Source of the DNA: Pleurocapsa minor GSE-CHR-MK 17-07R
GTDB lineage: Bacteria; Chloroflexota; Anaerolineae; Aggregatilineales; Phototrophicaceae
Assembly: GCA_019359125.1 (NCBI GenBank)
Contig: JAHHHY010000008.1
Location: 186,001-250,000 of the forward strand
Direction: 5' to 3'
Length of the DNA: 64,000 nucleotides
Below, in pieces: positions 17,142 through 26,189 of this stretch. Below the pieces are notes generated by a model that saw only the letters and a program-made list of their open reading frames with translations, was not told the origin of the DNA and did no database searches. The position numbers were made by a program, and so were the translations under genes. The number at the start of each line of letters is the position of its first letter. Position 1 is the first letter of the stretch.

Positions 17142-18275
17142 ATGCAGATCAAAAAGATCGAGGCGTTCCCGCTCGAATACCTGGAGAGCAACGATAATTT
17201 CAGCACGCGCTATGTGGTCGTGGTGCGCGCCGAGGCCAGCGACGGCACCGTCGGCTGGGGCGAATGCATCGCCCTGTTCCGCGAGGCGGCCGCGTCGGTG
17301 ACGGCGCTCATCCGTCACGGCCTGGCCGACGAAGTCACCGGCCGGGATGCGTATGAGACGCAGGCCTGCTGGGAAGCGATGCGTGATCGCGCCTGGTGGT
17401 ATGGCAACGTGGGCGGTATCGCCGCGTTCGCCATCAGCGCGATTGACATGGCGCTGTGGGACCTGAAAGGCAAGCTGACCAAACAAACGCTGTCGCAGAT
17501 GCTGGGCGGCGCGCTTACCGACAGGCTGCCGGCTTGCGCCAGCTCGCACCCGAAAGCCTCGACCGTCGATGGCATGGCCGAAGAACTGGCCGGGCATATC
17601 GCTGCGGGCTATCAGCTGGTGAAGGTCGGCTTTGGCAAGAAGGGCGAGGCCAATCTGGGCGTGGACGAGGACCGCGACGTGGCCTTCGTGCGGACGGTGC
17701 GTGCTGCCATTGGCGAGAAGGCCGGATTCATCGTCGATGTGGGCGCGAAATGCCGCTGGGATATCCCGCGGGCGGTCAGCACGGCGCGCAAAATGGCGCA
17801 GTACAACCTGACCTGGATTGAAGACCCGTTCCACCCGGACAACCTGGATGCCTATCAGCACCTGCGCGCCGCCGTGCCGGAAATGCGCGTGGCCTTTGGC
17901 GAACGCTTCTTCAACCTGCATGACTACAAGCGCCTGCTGGATGCCCGTGCCGCCGACGTGATCCTGGTCGATCCGGGTCGTGCCGAGGGCGTGACCGGCA
18001 TGAGCCGCATCATTCAGCTGGCCGCGCAGTATAACGTCGCGCTGGACGCGCACAGCTGGAGCAGCGCCATCAACACCGCGGCCAGCGTGCATCTCAGCCT
18101 GTGCGCGCCGCGCCGCACCATTTTCGAGCTGAAGCCGACGCCCAGCAGCATGCATCATGAGCTGGTGCGCAATCCGGTGGCGCAGGTGGATGGCTGGATC
18201 AGCGCGCCGGAAGGCTACGGCATTGGCGCGGATGTGATCGAGGAAACCGTGCATCGGCACACGGTCGTGTTTTAG
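17142..18275 (+). CDS. Enolase-superfamily sugar-acid dehydratase, copy B
   Basis: A 377-residue paralogue of the preceding gene, only distantly similar. The active-site lysine is in VKVGFGKKG, the metal ligands fall in VDVGAKCRWD, WIEDPFHPDN and AFGERF, and the general acid/base region is ALDAHSWSS. The DAHSW form differs from the AHHEE form in copy A, so the two probably act on different acids or different stereocentres. It ends before a bidirectional terminator that separates it from the convergent mutarotase gene. Confidence 0.88.
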   Translation: MQIKKIEAFPLEYLESNDNFSTRYVVVVRAEASDGTVGWGECIALFREAAASVTALIRHGLADEVTGRDAYETQACWEAMRDRAWWYGNVGGIAAFAISAIDMALWDLKGKLTKQTLSQMLGGALTDRLPACASSHPKASTVDGMAEELAGHIAAGYQLVKVGFGKKGEANLGVDEDRDVAFVRTVRAAIGEKAGFIVDVGAKCRWDIPRAVSTARKMAQYNLTWIEDPFHPDNLDAYQHLRAAVPEMRVAFGERFFNLHDYKRLLDARAADVILVDPGRAEGVTGMSRIIQLAAQYNVALDAHSWSSAINTAASVHLSLCAPRRTIFELKPTPSSMHHELVRNPVAQVDGWISAPEGYGIGADVIEETVHRHTVVF

Positions 18276-18284
18276 GGAAAATGA

Positions 18285-18315
18285 CCTCACCCCGCATGCA
18301 GTACGCGGGGTGAGG
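18285..18315. terminator. Bidirectional terminator-like hairpin
   Basis: A perfect 11-bp stem (18285-18295 with 18305-18315), rich in G and C, lies 10 bases after the dehydratase stop and 22 bases before the end of the convergent mutarotase gene. There is no strong T tract, so termination is probable rather than certain. Confidence 0.55.
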
Positions 18316-18336
18316 GTGGTTCGTCTGTGCCCGCTC

Positions 18337-18657
<321 letters not shown>

Positions 18658-18715
18658 GTGCAAAAAATCCTTTCGCTTTTAAAAACAGCATCTGTGCTTT
18701 CAGGTCCATCCAGAT

Positions 18716-18950
18716 GGCGGACGAGGCAGGCCTCGTCCCTACAGGCTCAGATTCGCCATGTCACCATCCGCTGGTTTGATGGCACAACCACACCCGTTTG
18801 TCCCTCATTACGAGGTTACGCTGTAGGGACAAGGCCTGCCTTGTCCCTACAGCAGCGGCAGATTCGTCATGCCACCTGATGGCGCAACCACACCCGTTTG
18901 TCCCTCATTACCAGGTTACGCTGTAGGGACAAGGCCTGCCTTGTCCGCAC
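18716..18950. repeat. Tandem ~100-bp repeat built from REP palindromes
   Basis: A palindrome with GGACGAGG and CCTCGTCC arms (18718-18738) is followed by two direct copies of a roughly 100-bp unit (18750-18860 and 18861-18950). Each unit contains CACACCCGTTTGTCCCTCAT and the palindrome GTAGGGACAAGGCCTGCC with its mirror arm. Unit 2 lacks an 11-bp piece of unit 1. The palindromes belong to the family seen at 11010-11156 and 46264-46287. No coding sequence was seen between the mutarotase and the isomerase. Confidence 0.8.
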
Positions 18951-18955
18951 CCTGG

Positions 18956-20413
18956 CTAACCCACCACGGCCAGTTCAAGGTTCAGCAGGCGCGCCAGCTT
19001 TTTCACGGCGGGCAGCTTGTGGCCAACGCCCAGCGCGCAGTGATGCGTGGGGCCGTGTTCGCACCAGCGGTCCATGAATTCGGCCGGGTCGAGCCCGAAT
19101 TTCAGGCGCGAGTTGGTGTTGCCGATGCGCAGCGTGTCGCCGCTGATCGATTCGCCCTGCGAGGCCAGCATTTTCAGGCGGCCCTGCGCGGTCTGCGTCA
19201 TGCCCAGAATGGTGATCGGGCCTTTCTTCACATTGAATTCCACGCTCAGGCCGTAGCCGCGCTTGCCATGATACAGCCCCAGCCCGCGCAGCACCGGCTT
19301 GCGGTCGGCGATGGCGACGTGTCCGGGGCCGTCATGCCCCATCAGCACGAAGTCCTCGTTGAAGTCCATCGCGTAGAACTCGGTATACGAGCCGCCCGCG
19401 CCCAGCCGGTCCATAATCAGCATGGCGATGCACGTTTTCAGGTCGCCCTCGCCGGATGCCGGGATGCCGCGCGCCGTCAGCAGCGAATTGCCGATGATGA
19501 CGCTGGCTCCCAGCTCTTCATTGGCATTGCCGCCCAGCCCGCGATAGTAGTAGGTCAGGCCGTTCAGGTCGAAGTCCGCCACCAGGCGATCCAGCCCGAC
19601 GGCTACCTTGGCTGACCAGTGCAGCGCCTCCGGCGTGACATCCTGCGAAATCTTGTCAGTGCCTTTGCCCACGATCTCGAAAACGCTGTGGATTTCCTCG
19701 ATCTTGCGGGCGATTTCCGCGTCGGTCGCGCCCTGCACGCGGGCATGCAGATCGTCCATTTCCAGCACTTCGATGTGCGCGCCCAATTGGCCGTGATGCA
19801 TCGTGAAGTCAGAATACATGTCCAGCATGCCGGGGTAGGTGTGTCCCAGGAAGCCGATGCGCGCATAGCTCAGCTCGCGCATGACGCTGGCGGCCTGCAC
19901 CCACTCGCTGATTTCGCGCCAGGCGCGCTCGTAATACTGATGCGCGTGCCCCTCGACATCATGCAGCAGGCCAGACACCACGTTGAACTGAATCTCGGCG
20001 CGGGCAAAGGCGTTCGAGATTTCCGGCACGCAGCACGCGCAGCAGTATTCCAGCCATTTGGCCGTGTCGGTGCTCAGATAGTCCATCGCCGGAATCGGTT
20101 GCAGGTTGAGGATGAGCACCGGCGCACGGCGGCGCTGCACAGCGGGCAGCACCTGCGACGAGGTGCTGTAGGTGCCCACGTAGCACACGATCATATCCAC
20201 GTTTTCCGCCGCGAACAGCTCGCCAGCGCGCACGGCCCCCGGCGCGTCGTCCACCAGCCCGGCCGAGACCACCTGCGCGCCCATGCCCACCAGCTTCGCT
20301 TCCACGTCGCGCTGATAGCCTTCCAGCGCGGGTTTCAGGTTCTCAAACTGCGGCCAGTAGGCGGCCAGCCCGATGCCAAAAACACCGATTTTTGCCTGTT
20401 TCTGAAGTGTCAT
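18956..20413 (-). CDS. L-arabinose/L-fucose isomerase family protein
   Basis: A 485-residue cytoplasmic aldose-ketose isomerase-like enzyme. It has the residues expected for the Mn2+ site of AraA/FucI folds: glutamate in PASGEGDLK, glutamate and histidine in DFNEDFVLMGHDGPGH, and histidines in GPTHHCALGVGH. The N-terminal half has the Rossmann-like segment IGVFGIGLAAYWPQ. It is the distal gene of the ABC-transporter operon and would convert the imported sugar to its ketose. Which sugar is used is not evident; related unstudied paralogues are common in Chloroflexota and Thermotogota. Confidence 0.87.
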   Translation of the reverse strand: MTLQKQAKIGVFGIGLAAYWPQFENLKPALEGYQRDVEAKLVGMGAQVVSAGLVDDAPGAVRAGELFAAENVDMIVCYVGTYSTSSQVLPAVQRRRAPVLILNLQPIPAMDYLSTDTAKWLEYCCACCVPEISNAFARAEIQFNVVSGLLHDVEGHAHQYYERAWREISEWVQAASVMRELSYARIGFLGHTYPGMLDMYSDFTMHHGQLGAHIEVLEMDDLHARVQGATDAEIARKIEEIHSVFEIVGKGTDKISQDVTPEALHWSAKVAVGLDRLVADFDLNGLTYYYRGLGGNANEELGASVIIGNSLLTARGIPASGEGDLKTCIAMLIMDRLGAGGSYTEFYAMDFNEDFVLMGHDGPGHVAIADRKPVLRGLGLYHGKRGYGLSVEFNVKKGPITILGMTQTAQGRLKMLASQGESISGDTLRIGNTNSRLKFGLDPAEFMDRWCEHGPTHHCALGVGHKLPAVKKLARLLNLELAVVG

Positions 20414-20445
20414 GCTGCCCCCTTCAAAAAGGTAGTCATGTGGTT

Positions 20446-21246
20446 TTATCCCCGAAGAATGTGTCCCAGCATTTTTTGTTCGCCCAGCGCATTTGGATGC
20501 AGGCCGTCGGCGCAGAACAGATCGGCTTGCAGCGGCGGCGTCCCGCGCAGATCGATAAAGCCTGCGCCGGCCTCATGCGCCACGCGCCCGGCAACATCGC
20601 CCCGCGCATGCAGGTCGGTATTGAGCCAGGTGATGCCCATCGCCTGAATGCCTTCATTGGCCGCAACCACGTCTTCCAGCACCAGCGTGGGCGAGAGCAC
20701 CGTCACGCGCGCGCCCTGCCCCTGAAAGGCAGTGATGATGCCGCGCATGTTCTCGGCATATTCCGCCTCGGTCACCAGCATTTTGTGGCCCGGCCCGCCG
20801 AAGCGTTTGCAGTCGTTCACGCCATAGCTGATGAACACGTGCTGCGGCCGGTGCCCCAGCGCCGAGATGTACACCAGCTCCAGCCCGTGGCTGCTGGTGT
20901 AGCCGGAATAGGCGCGGTTGATGGCCGTCACGCCGCGCTGTGCCAGCAGAATCGCCAGCACGCGGGCATAGCTGTAGCGGTAGGTGGTGATCGAGTCGCC
21001 CAGGAACAGTACCGTCTCGCCCGCCTGAAAGCGCGACAGGAAGGCCTGTGCAGCGGGGGCGGATGCCAGCTCAGCGGCGGTTTGCGCCAGCTGCGCGTCA
21101 ATCTGTGCCTGATAATCAGCGATGTCGTGCGCCGACACGCCGTACATCAGCGCGGCCGCCTCCGCCGGGATGGGCAGGTTGGCCGCCACGGCGATATCGT
21201 GCAGGTTGAAGTCGATTGCGAACTGTATCGCGGCATCGAGTGCCAT
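20446..21246 (-). CDS. SGNH/GDSL-type hydrolase
   Basis: A 266-residue esterase-like protein without a signal peptide. Block I is VLFLGDSITTYRYS with the catalytic serine, block III is SYGVNDCKRFG (GxND), and block V is DGLHPNALG (DxxH). About 75 N-terminal residues precede the catalytic domain and resemble no domain I know. It lies 3 bases after the permease stop and 32 bases before the isomerase gene. It probably removes acetyl or other acyl groups from the imported sugar, an inference from its position. Confidence 0.85.
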   Translation of the reverse strand: MALDAAIQFAIDFNLHDIAVAANLPIPAEAAALMYGVSAHDIADYQAQIDAQLAQTAAELASAPAAQAFLSRFQAGETVLFLGDSITTYRYSYARVLAILLAQRGVTAINRAYSGYTSSHGLELVYISALGHRPQHVFISYGVNDCKRFGGPGHKMLVTEAEYAENMRGIITAFQGQGARVTVLSPTLVLEDVVAANEGIQAMGITWLNTDLHARGDVAGRVAHEAGAGFIDLRGTPPLQADLFCADGLHPNALGEQKMLGHILRG

Positions 21247-21249
21247 CGC

Positions 21250-22287
21250 CTAGTTTCCTCCGTTTGATGCGGGCTGTCCGGCGGGCAGCGCCCGCGTGGT
21301 TCGCAGCCATTTCAGCCAGTTGATGTTGCGCGTGCGAATCTGGTCCAGCCCCACGGCCAGCAGCAGCACCAGCCCCTGCGCGATATTTTGCAGCTCGGTG
21401 CTTGTGCTTTGCAGGCGCAGGCCGTTCAGCAGGGTGGTCAGGATGAGCACGCCCAGCACGGTGCCGAACAGCGTGCCCTTGCCACCCGCCAGGCTGACGC
21501 CCCCCAGCACGACCGCCGTGATGACGGTCAGCTCGATGCTGGGCGCGGCCTTCGGGTCGGCGGCATACAGGCGCGCCGTCAGCAGCACAGCGGCGATGCC
21601 CGCGCTGAAGCCGGTCAGCGTATAGGCGATCATGCGATAGCGGCGCACCGACAGACCGGCCAGCCTGCTGGCGTCGGCATTGCCGCCGATGGCGTATAGC
21701 GCCCGCCCGTAGGTGGTGAACTGCATCACCAGCATGCCGATGATCAGCAGCACGACCATGATGACGATGGGCAGGGGGACGCCCGCTATTTCGCCCTCGC
21801 CAAGCTGATGGAACAGCGTATAGGCATCGGTCGCCTCGCCGGTCAGGTCAAACACGGGCAGCGTCAGGCCGTCGGCCACCACCAGCGCGATACCTCGTGC
21901 GGCGGATAACATGCCTATCGTGGTAATCAGCGGGTTGATGCCCACATAGGTGACGAGGAAGCCGTTGAGCGCCCCGATCAGCGTGCTGACGCCCACAGCG
22001 GCCAGCGCCGCCTGCAAAATACCCCAGTCGGCCTGAAAGCGGCCGATGATGACGCCGGCCAGCGCCAGGTTGGCGGCCACGCTCAGGTCCAGCCCGCCGC
22101 TGATCATCAGCATGGTCGTGAACACGGCGATGATGCCCACGGTGCTCACTTCCAGCATCATATTGCGCAGGTTGCGCGCGGTGAAAAACACGTCAGTGAG
22201 CTGGCTCATGACGAAAATAATCAGCAGCAGCATCACGATCAGGCTGGCCGCTTCCTGCAAGCCGCGTGTACGCAGACGATTGTTCAT
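21250..22287 (-). CDS. Sugar ABC transporter permease, RbsC family (second)
   Basis: A 345-residue inner-membrane permease of the ribose/xylose/rhamnose class. It has about ten hydrophobic segments and the conserved cytoplasmic loop GGVSLAGGKGTLFGTVLG. Its start overlaps the ATPase stop by four bases (ATGA), so translation is coupled. With the permease at 23795-24808 it likely forms a heterodimeric channel, since both are in the same operon around one double-domain ATPase. Confidence 0.94.
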   Translation of the reverse strand: MNNRLRTRGLQEAASLIVMLLLIIFVMSQLTDVFFTARNLRNMMLEVSTVGIIAVFTTMLMISGGLDLSVAANLALAGVIIGRFQADWGILQAALAAVGVSTLIGALNGFLVTYVGINPLITTIGMLSAARGIALVVADGLTLPVFDLTGEATDAYTLFHQLGEGEIAGVPLPIVIMVVLLIIGMLVMQFTTYGRALYAIGGNADASRLAGLSVRRYRMIAYTLTGFSAGIAAVLLTARLYAADPKAAPSIELTVITAVVLGGVSLAGGKGTLFGTVLGVLILTTLLNGLRLQSTSTELQNIAQGLVLLLAVGLDQIRTRNINWLKWLRTTRALPAGQPASNGGN

Positions 22288-23798
22288 TGGGCACCCCCGG
22301 CGGCAGATTGCAGCAGTATTTCCTGATTGGCCTCAGCCTGCGAATACTCGCCTGTGATGCGCCCCTTATAGATGGTCAGGATGCGATGGCTAACATTCAG
22401 CACTTCCTCGATATCGCTGGAGACCATCAGGATCGCCAGCCCTTCGGCGGCCAGTGCCTCCAGCTGGTCGTAGATGTCGCTGCGTGCGCCCACGTCCACG
22501 CCCCATGTCGGTTCGTTCAGCAGCAGCACTTTCACGCCCGCTTCCAGCCAGCGCGCCAGCACCACTTTCTGCTGGTTGCCGCCGCTCAGGAAGCGCGTTT
22601 CCACCTCCACGCCGCCGGCCATGCGGATGCCCAGGCGCTCGACCCAGGCGCGCGTATTGGCCAGCTCTTTGCCCTGCGAAAACACGCCCAGCGGGGCCAG
22701 CTTGTCCCAGTTGCTCAGCGTGATGTTCTTGCGCACGCTCATGCCCAGCACCAGGCCGTTGACCTTGCGGTCCAGCGGCACAAAGCCGATGCCTGCGCGT
22801 TTGGCATGCTGCGGCGAGATGATCTTTACCGGGGCGCCATCGACCAGAATCTGGCCGCTGTCCGGCCGTTCCACGCCGAACAGGCTGCGCGTCAGCGCGA
22901 CGTGCCCCGCGCCCAGCAGCCCGAATAGCCCGACGATCTCGCCGCGCCGCACGTCCAGCGTGATGTCCTCGAAGGCGTCGGCCTTGCTGAGCCCGCGAAT
23001 CGAGAGCGCCGTTTCGCCAAACGAGGTCTGCTTGGCCAGGGCGCGCACGTGCAGGCGGTCTTCAATCTTGCGGCCCACCATCATCTGCACGATATTCTCG
23101 TCAGATGCCTCGCTGATGGGCAGGGTATTGACATGTTTGCCGTCGCGCAGCACGGTCACGCGCTGGGCGATCTGCTTGATTTCGTCGAGGCGGTGCGAGA
23201 TATAGATGATGCCCACGCCGCGTGAGCGCAGGTTCTCGATGATGCCGAACAACTGGCGTACTTCCGGCGGGGTGAGCGCGGCGGTCGGCTCGTCCATGAC
23301 GACGATGCGCGCCTGGCGCGAGACGGCTTTCACGATCTCGACGATTTCGCGCTCCACCACCGTCAGGCTGCCCATTTTGGCCGCCGGATCAATGTCCACG
23401 TTGAGCAGGGTCAGCACGTCACGCGCCATCTCGCGCATTTTCGGCCAGTCGACCATCCACTTCAGCGCGCCCGACTTGCGCGGCAGATGGCCCAGCACCA
23501 GATTTTCGGCCACCGACAGCTCCGGCGCGTAATGCAGCTCCTGGTAAATCATGCGGATGCCCAGCTTTTCGGCATCGCGCGGGTGCGTGATTTCGGTCGG
23601 CTGGCCATCGATCAGCACCGAGCCGCCGTCTTTCTGATAGTCGCCGTTGAGGATTTTGATCAGCGTGGACTTGCCCGCGCCGTTTTCGCCCAGCAGGGCC
23701 AGCACTTCCCCGGCACTCAGCGAGATGCTGACATCATCCAGCACCTTCACGCCATAAAAACTCTTGGAGATATTCTGCATTTGCAGGAGCGCGGTCAT
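22284..23798 (-). CDS. Sugar ABC transporter ATP-binding protein (RbsA/MglA type)
   Basis: A 504-residue double ATPase that drives carbohydrate import. The first nucleotide-binding domain has Walker A GENGAGKST (near residue 37), Walker B VVMDEPTAAL and ISHRLDEI. The second has a degenerate P-loop (GLFGLLGAGHVALTRSLFG), signature LSGGNQQKV and LLLNEPTWGVDVGA. Degeneration of the second site, with Asn replacing the Walker B Asp, is usual in this family. It overlaps both neighbouring permease genes by four bases. Confidence 0.95.
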   Translation of the reverse strand: MTALLQMQNISKSFYGVKVLDDVSISLSAGEVLALLGENGAGKSTLIKILNGDYQKDGGSVLIDGQPTEITHPRDAEKLGIRMIYQELHYAPELSVAENLVLGHLPRKSGALKWMVDWPKMREMARDVLTLLNVDIDPAAKMGSLTVVEREIVEIVKAVSRQARIVVMDEPTAALTPPEVRQLFGIIENLRSRGVGIIYISHRLDEIKQIAQRVTVLRDGKHVNTLPISEASDENIVQMMVGRKIEDRLHVRALAKQTSFGETALSIRGLSKADAFEDITLDVRRGEIVGLFGLLGAGHVALTRSLFGVERPDSGQILVDGAPVKIISPQHAKRAGIGFVPLDRKVNGLVLGMSVRKNITLSNWDKLAPLGVFSQGKELANTRAWVERLGIRMAGGVEVETRFLSGGNQQKVVLARWLEAGVKVLLLNEPTWGVDVGARSDIYDQLEALAAEGLAILMVSSDIEEVLNVSHRILTIYKGRITGEYSQAEANQEILLQSAAGGAQ

Positions 23799-24808
23799 TT
23801 TCGGCCACCTCCCAGTTTATCGGTCAGCTTCAGGCGAATCTGGTCAAAGCCGACCGCCAGCAGCAGCACCAGGCCGCCGACCACGTCCTGGTAAAACGAC
23901 GAGATGCGCGTCTGCGTCAGTCCGTTGTCCAGCACGCGCAGGATGAAGACGCCCACCAGCGTGCCGATCAGCGTGCCTTTGCCACCGGCCAGGCTGGTGC
24001 CGCCCAGCACGGTCGCCGCGATCACGGTGAATTCCAGGCCCACGGCGGCGCGCGGCGCGCTGGAAGCCAGCTGTGACGAGATGATCAGCCCGCCGAACGC
24101 GGCCAGCGTGCCGCACAGCGTGTATACGATCAGCAGGTGGCGCGTGACGGAAATGCCGGCCAGTCGGCTGGCATCCGGGCTGCCGCCGATGGCGTACAGG
24201 TTGCGGCCAAACTGTGTGTAGCTCATCACCAGGATGAAGATCACATACAGGCTGATCATGATGATCAGCGAGACGGGCAGTCCGGCGATTTCGCCGCGCC
24301 CGAGGAACTTAAACGCGTCGTTGTTGAGCTGGTTGGTCTGGCCTTCGCTCATGACGAACGCCAGCCCGCGGATGATCGACAGCGAGGCCAGCGTGGTAAT
24401 CAGCGGGTTGATGCGCACCACCGCCACCAGATAGCCGTTGAGGAAGCCGACCAGTGTGCCGCTGAGCAGCCCCAGCACGGCCGCCAGCCCCAGCGGGATG
24501 CCGGATTTGGTCCACAGGATGCTGGTGACGACGCCGGACAGCGCGGCCACCGACCCGACGGACAGATCGACGCCGCCGGTGACCAGCACCAGCGTCATGC
24601 CGATCGCCACAATGCCGACCACACCCAGCGTGCGGCCTACATTGAGAAAGTTTTCAATCGTGAGGAAATACTGTGACTGCGTAGCGAAGACCGCGCAAAT
24701 AATCACAAAGGTGAGCACCAGGTTGATGGTGGTCAGGCGGTCGCCGCGCAGCCAAGCCCAGCGTGACGAGGGTGTCGTGCGCCGGGGTTCGCGTACAGAA
24801 GTCGTCAT
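23795..24808 (-). CDS. Sugar ABC transporter permease, RbsC family (first)
   Basis: A 337-residue multi-spanning permease. It shows VTGGVDLSVGSVAALSG and GGTSLAGGKGTLIGTLVG, hallmarks of the RbsC family. The start at 24808 was chosen because AGGAATCCTT precedes it; a longer frame begins inside the hairpin that follows the binding-protein gene. It is paralogous to the other permease of the operon. Confidence 0.93.
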   Translation of the reverse strand: MTTSVREPRRTTPSSRWAWLRGDRLTTINLVLTFVIICAVFATQSQYFLTIENFLNVGRTLGVVGIVAIGMTLVLVTGGVDLSVGSVAALSGVVTSILWTKSGIPLGLAAVLGLLSGTLVGFLNGYLVAVVRINPLITTLASLSIIRGLAFVMSEGQTNQLNNDAFKFLGRGEIAGLPVSLIIMISLYVIFILVMSYTQFGRNLYAIGGSPDASRLAGISVTRHLLIVYTLCGTLAAFGGLIISSQLASSAPRAAVGLEFTVIAATVLGGTSLAGGKGTLIGTLVGVFILRVLDNGLTQTRISSFYQDVVGGLVLLLAVGFDQIRLKLTDKLGGGRK

Positions 24809-24870
24809 AAGGATTCCTGATGGCATAAAAGAGGCTTTTTTGGGTGCTGGCGGGCGGTCAGGCCGCACCA

Positions 24871-24899
24871 GCGGGGGCATGGGCAGGCCACGCCCCCGC
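24871..24899 (-). terminator. Intercistronic hairpin after the binding-protein gene
   Basis: An 8-bp GC-only stem (24871-24878 with 24892-24899) lies between the binding-protein stop and the permease start. Such hairpins in ABC operons commonly cause partial termination or protect the upstream message, giving more binding protein than membrane components. There is no T tract, so full termination is unlikely. Confidence 0.5.
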
Positions 24900-24922
24900 G
24901 TGTTGACAGATGGATGACCGGG

Positions 24923-25948
24923 CTATTCGGCGCAGAACTCGGCCAGCAGCTCGGTCTCACCATAGAATTCGCACACGTTCTCAGCCGAGATGAACTCGTG
25001 GTTCACATAGACCGACGGTGCCACCGGGCGGCATTCCAGGATATCGATCATCGCGGGGATGATCTGGTAGCCGTACAGTTCGGGGAAGTAGCCAGTCGCA
25101 CCGAGGTAGCGGCTGCCTTCCTTGATGATTTCTTCCTGGCCCGACGGGTCGGCGCCCTGGCCCACGACCATGATCTGTTCGCCACGGCCGGCGGCTTCAG
25201 CGGCAGCGATGACGCCCAGCGCCACGCCGTCATTGATGGTCACCGCGAGGATGCGCTCTGCATCGGGGATCGAAGGCAGGATGTCGCTGACGACGTTGAA
25301 GGATTCTTCCTGGGTGTTCTTGCTGTCCAGCAGATAGATCGCTTCTTCGGCCACGGGTGTTTCCAGGTTGTCCTGGATGCCGTCGATCATGCCCTGCATA
25401 CGGGCGGCGGGAACCGGACCGGACTGCGGCAGCTCGAGCACCAGCAGCGCATCGGCGCCGCCTTCCCAGTTTTCATTGGCCCAGGCGGCCAGTGCTTCAC
25501 CAGCCAGCAGGCCGGCGGTGTAGTTGTCAGCGCCGAAGAAGGTGGCGCCGGGCATGGGGATGTCGATGGCGATGACGGGGATGCCTTCACGGCGGAAGCG
25601 GCTCATGATGACGTTGCCGAAGGCTTCGTCGGTCTGGAATTCGATGACAGCGTCCACGCCCTGGGCGATGAAGTTGTCGGCGTTGGCCAGCGCGGTCGCG
25701 CCATCCAGGCGGTTGTCCGCCAGCACGATTTCGACGTTGCCCGCTTCAGCGGCCGCACCTTCGATGCCTTCACGCACGAGCTGCGTGAACACGATGTCTT
25801 CGGTCAGGTTGGCAAAGCCGATGACATAGCTGTCCTGGGCGGTGGGGCATTCCCCATCCTGGGCAATAACGCCCGCGAAGGGCACGGCGGCCGCGCCGAT
25901 GATGGCGGTGGCCAGAAACAGACTGGTCGCTTTGCGAAGCGTAATCAT
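24923..25948 (-). CDS. Sugar ABC transporter substrate-binding protein (RbsB-like)
   Basis: A 341-residue exported sugar-binding protein. Residues 1-29 are a signal peptide (LFLATAIIGAAAVPFAGVIA) without a lipobox cysteine. The mature part begins YVIGFANLTEDIVF and has the type-I binding-protein phrases IPVIAIDIPMPGATF and VVGQGADPSGQEE. It is the first gene of the transporter operon. Its whole mature region aligns with the C-terminal domain of the divergent DeoR-fusion regulator, with about half the residues identical over the first 110 by eye. The two proteins should therefore bind the same or a very similar sugar. Confidence 0.94.
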   Translation of the reverse strand: MITLRKATSLFLATAIIGAAAVPFAGVIAQDGECPTAQDSYVIGFANLTEDIVFTQLVREGIEGAAAEAGNVEIVLADNRLDGATALANADNFIAQGVDAVIEFQTDEAFGNVIMSRFRREGIPVIAIDIPMPGATFFGADNYTAGLLAGEALAAWANENWEGGADALLVLELPQSGPVPAARMQGMIDGIQDNLETPVAEEAIYLLDSKNTQEESFNVVSDILPSIPDAERILAVTINDGVALGVIAAAEAAGRGEQIMVVGQGADPSGQEEIIKEGSRYLGATGYFPELYGYQIIPAMIDILECRPVAPSVYVNHEFISAENVCEFYGETELLAEFCAE

Positions 25949-26043
25949 GTGTAAGGACTCCTGTGAAATGCTACTTTAGCCAAAGGGATGTTTTCATGTG
26001 CTGCCGATTCGTGCGTGTCCTCCGTGCTCCTTTTGTCTCACTT

Positions 26044-26110
26044 TGTTGAATATTGTTGATATTTGTTGAATATCTTCAAATAATGTAGCATGATGGTAGG
26101 GTATTGTCAA
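26044..26110. promoter_or_regulatory. Divergent operator region with 10-bp-phased TGTTGA repeats
   Basis: Three perfect TGTTGA half-sites start at 26044, 26054 and 26064, exactly one helical turn apart. A TTGAATATCTTCAA inverted pair follows, and TGTCAA at 26105. This lies in the 241-base gap between the transporter operon and the DeoR-fusion gene. It matches the arrangement at 15881-15957, so the regulator probably controls both promoters and itself. The rest of the gap is A/T-rich and holds no gene. Confidence 0.6.
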
Positions 26111-26189
26111 ATATCCGCAGATGAGTGCAAATTTTTACGAAGATATGCAAAAATTGCGGCAATAACTTCTTTGAGGAATCTCAGGGCAC

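Noticed and set aside
18716-18950. Possible CRISPR array
   Set aside because: Units are about 100 bp, only two in number, and built of palindromes; there are no short repeats with unique spacers and no cas genes.
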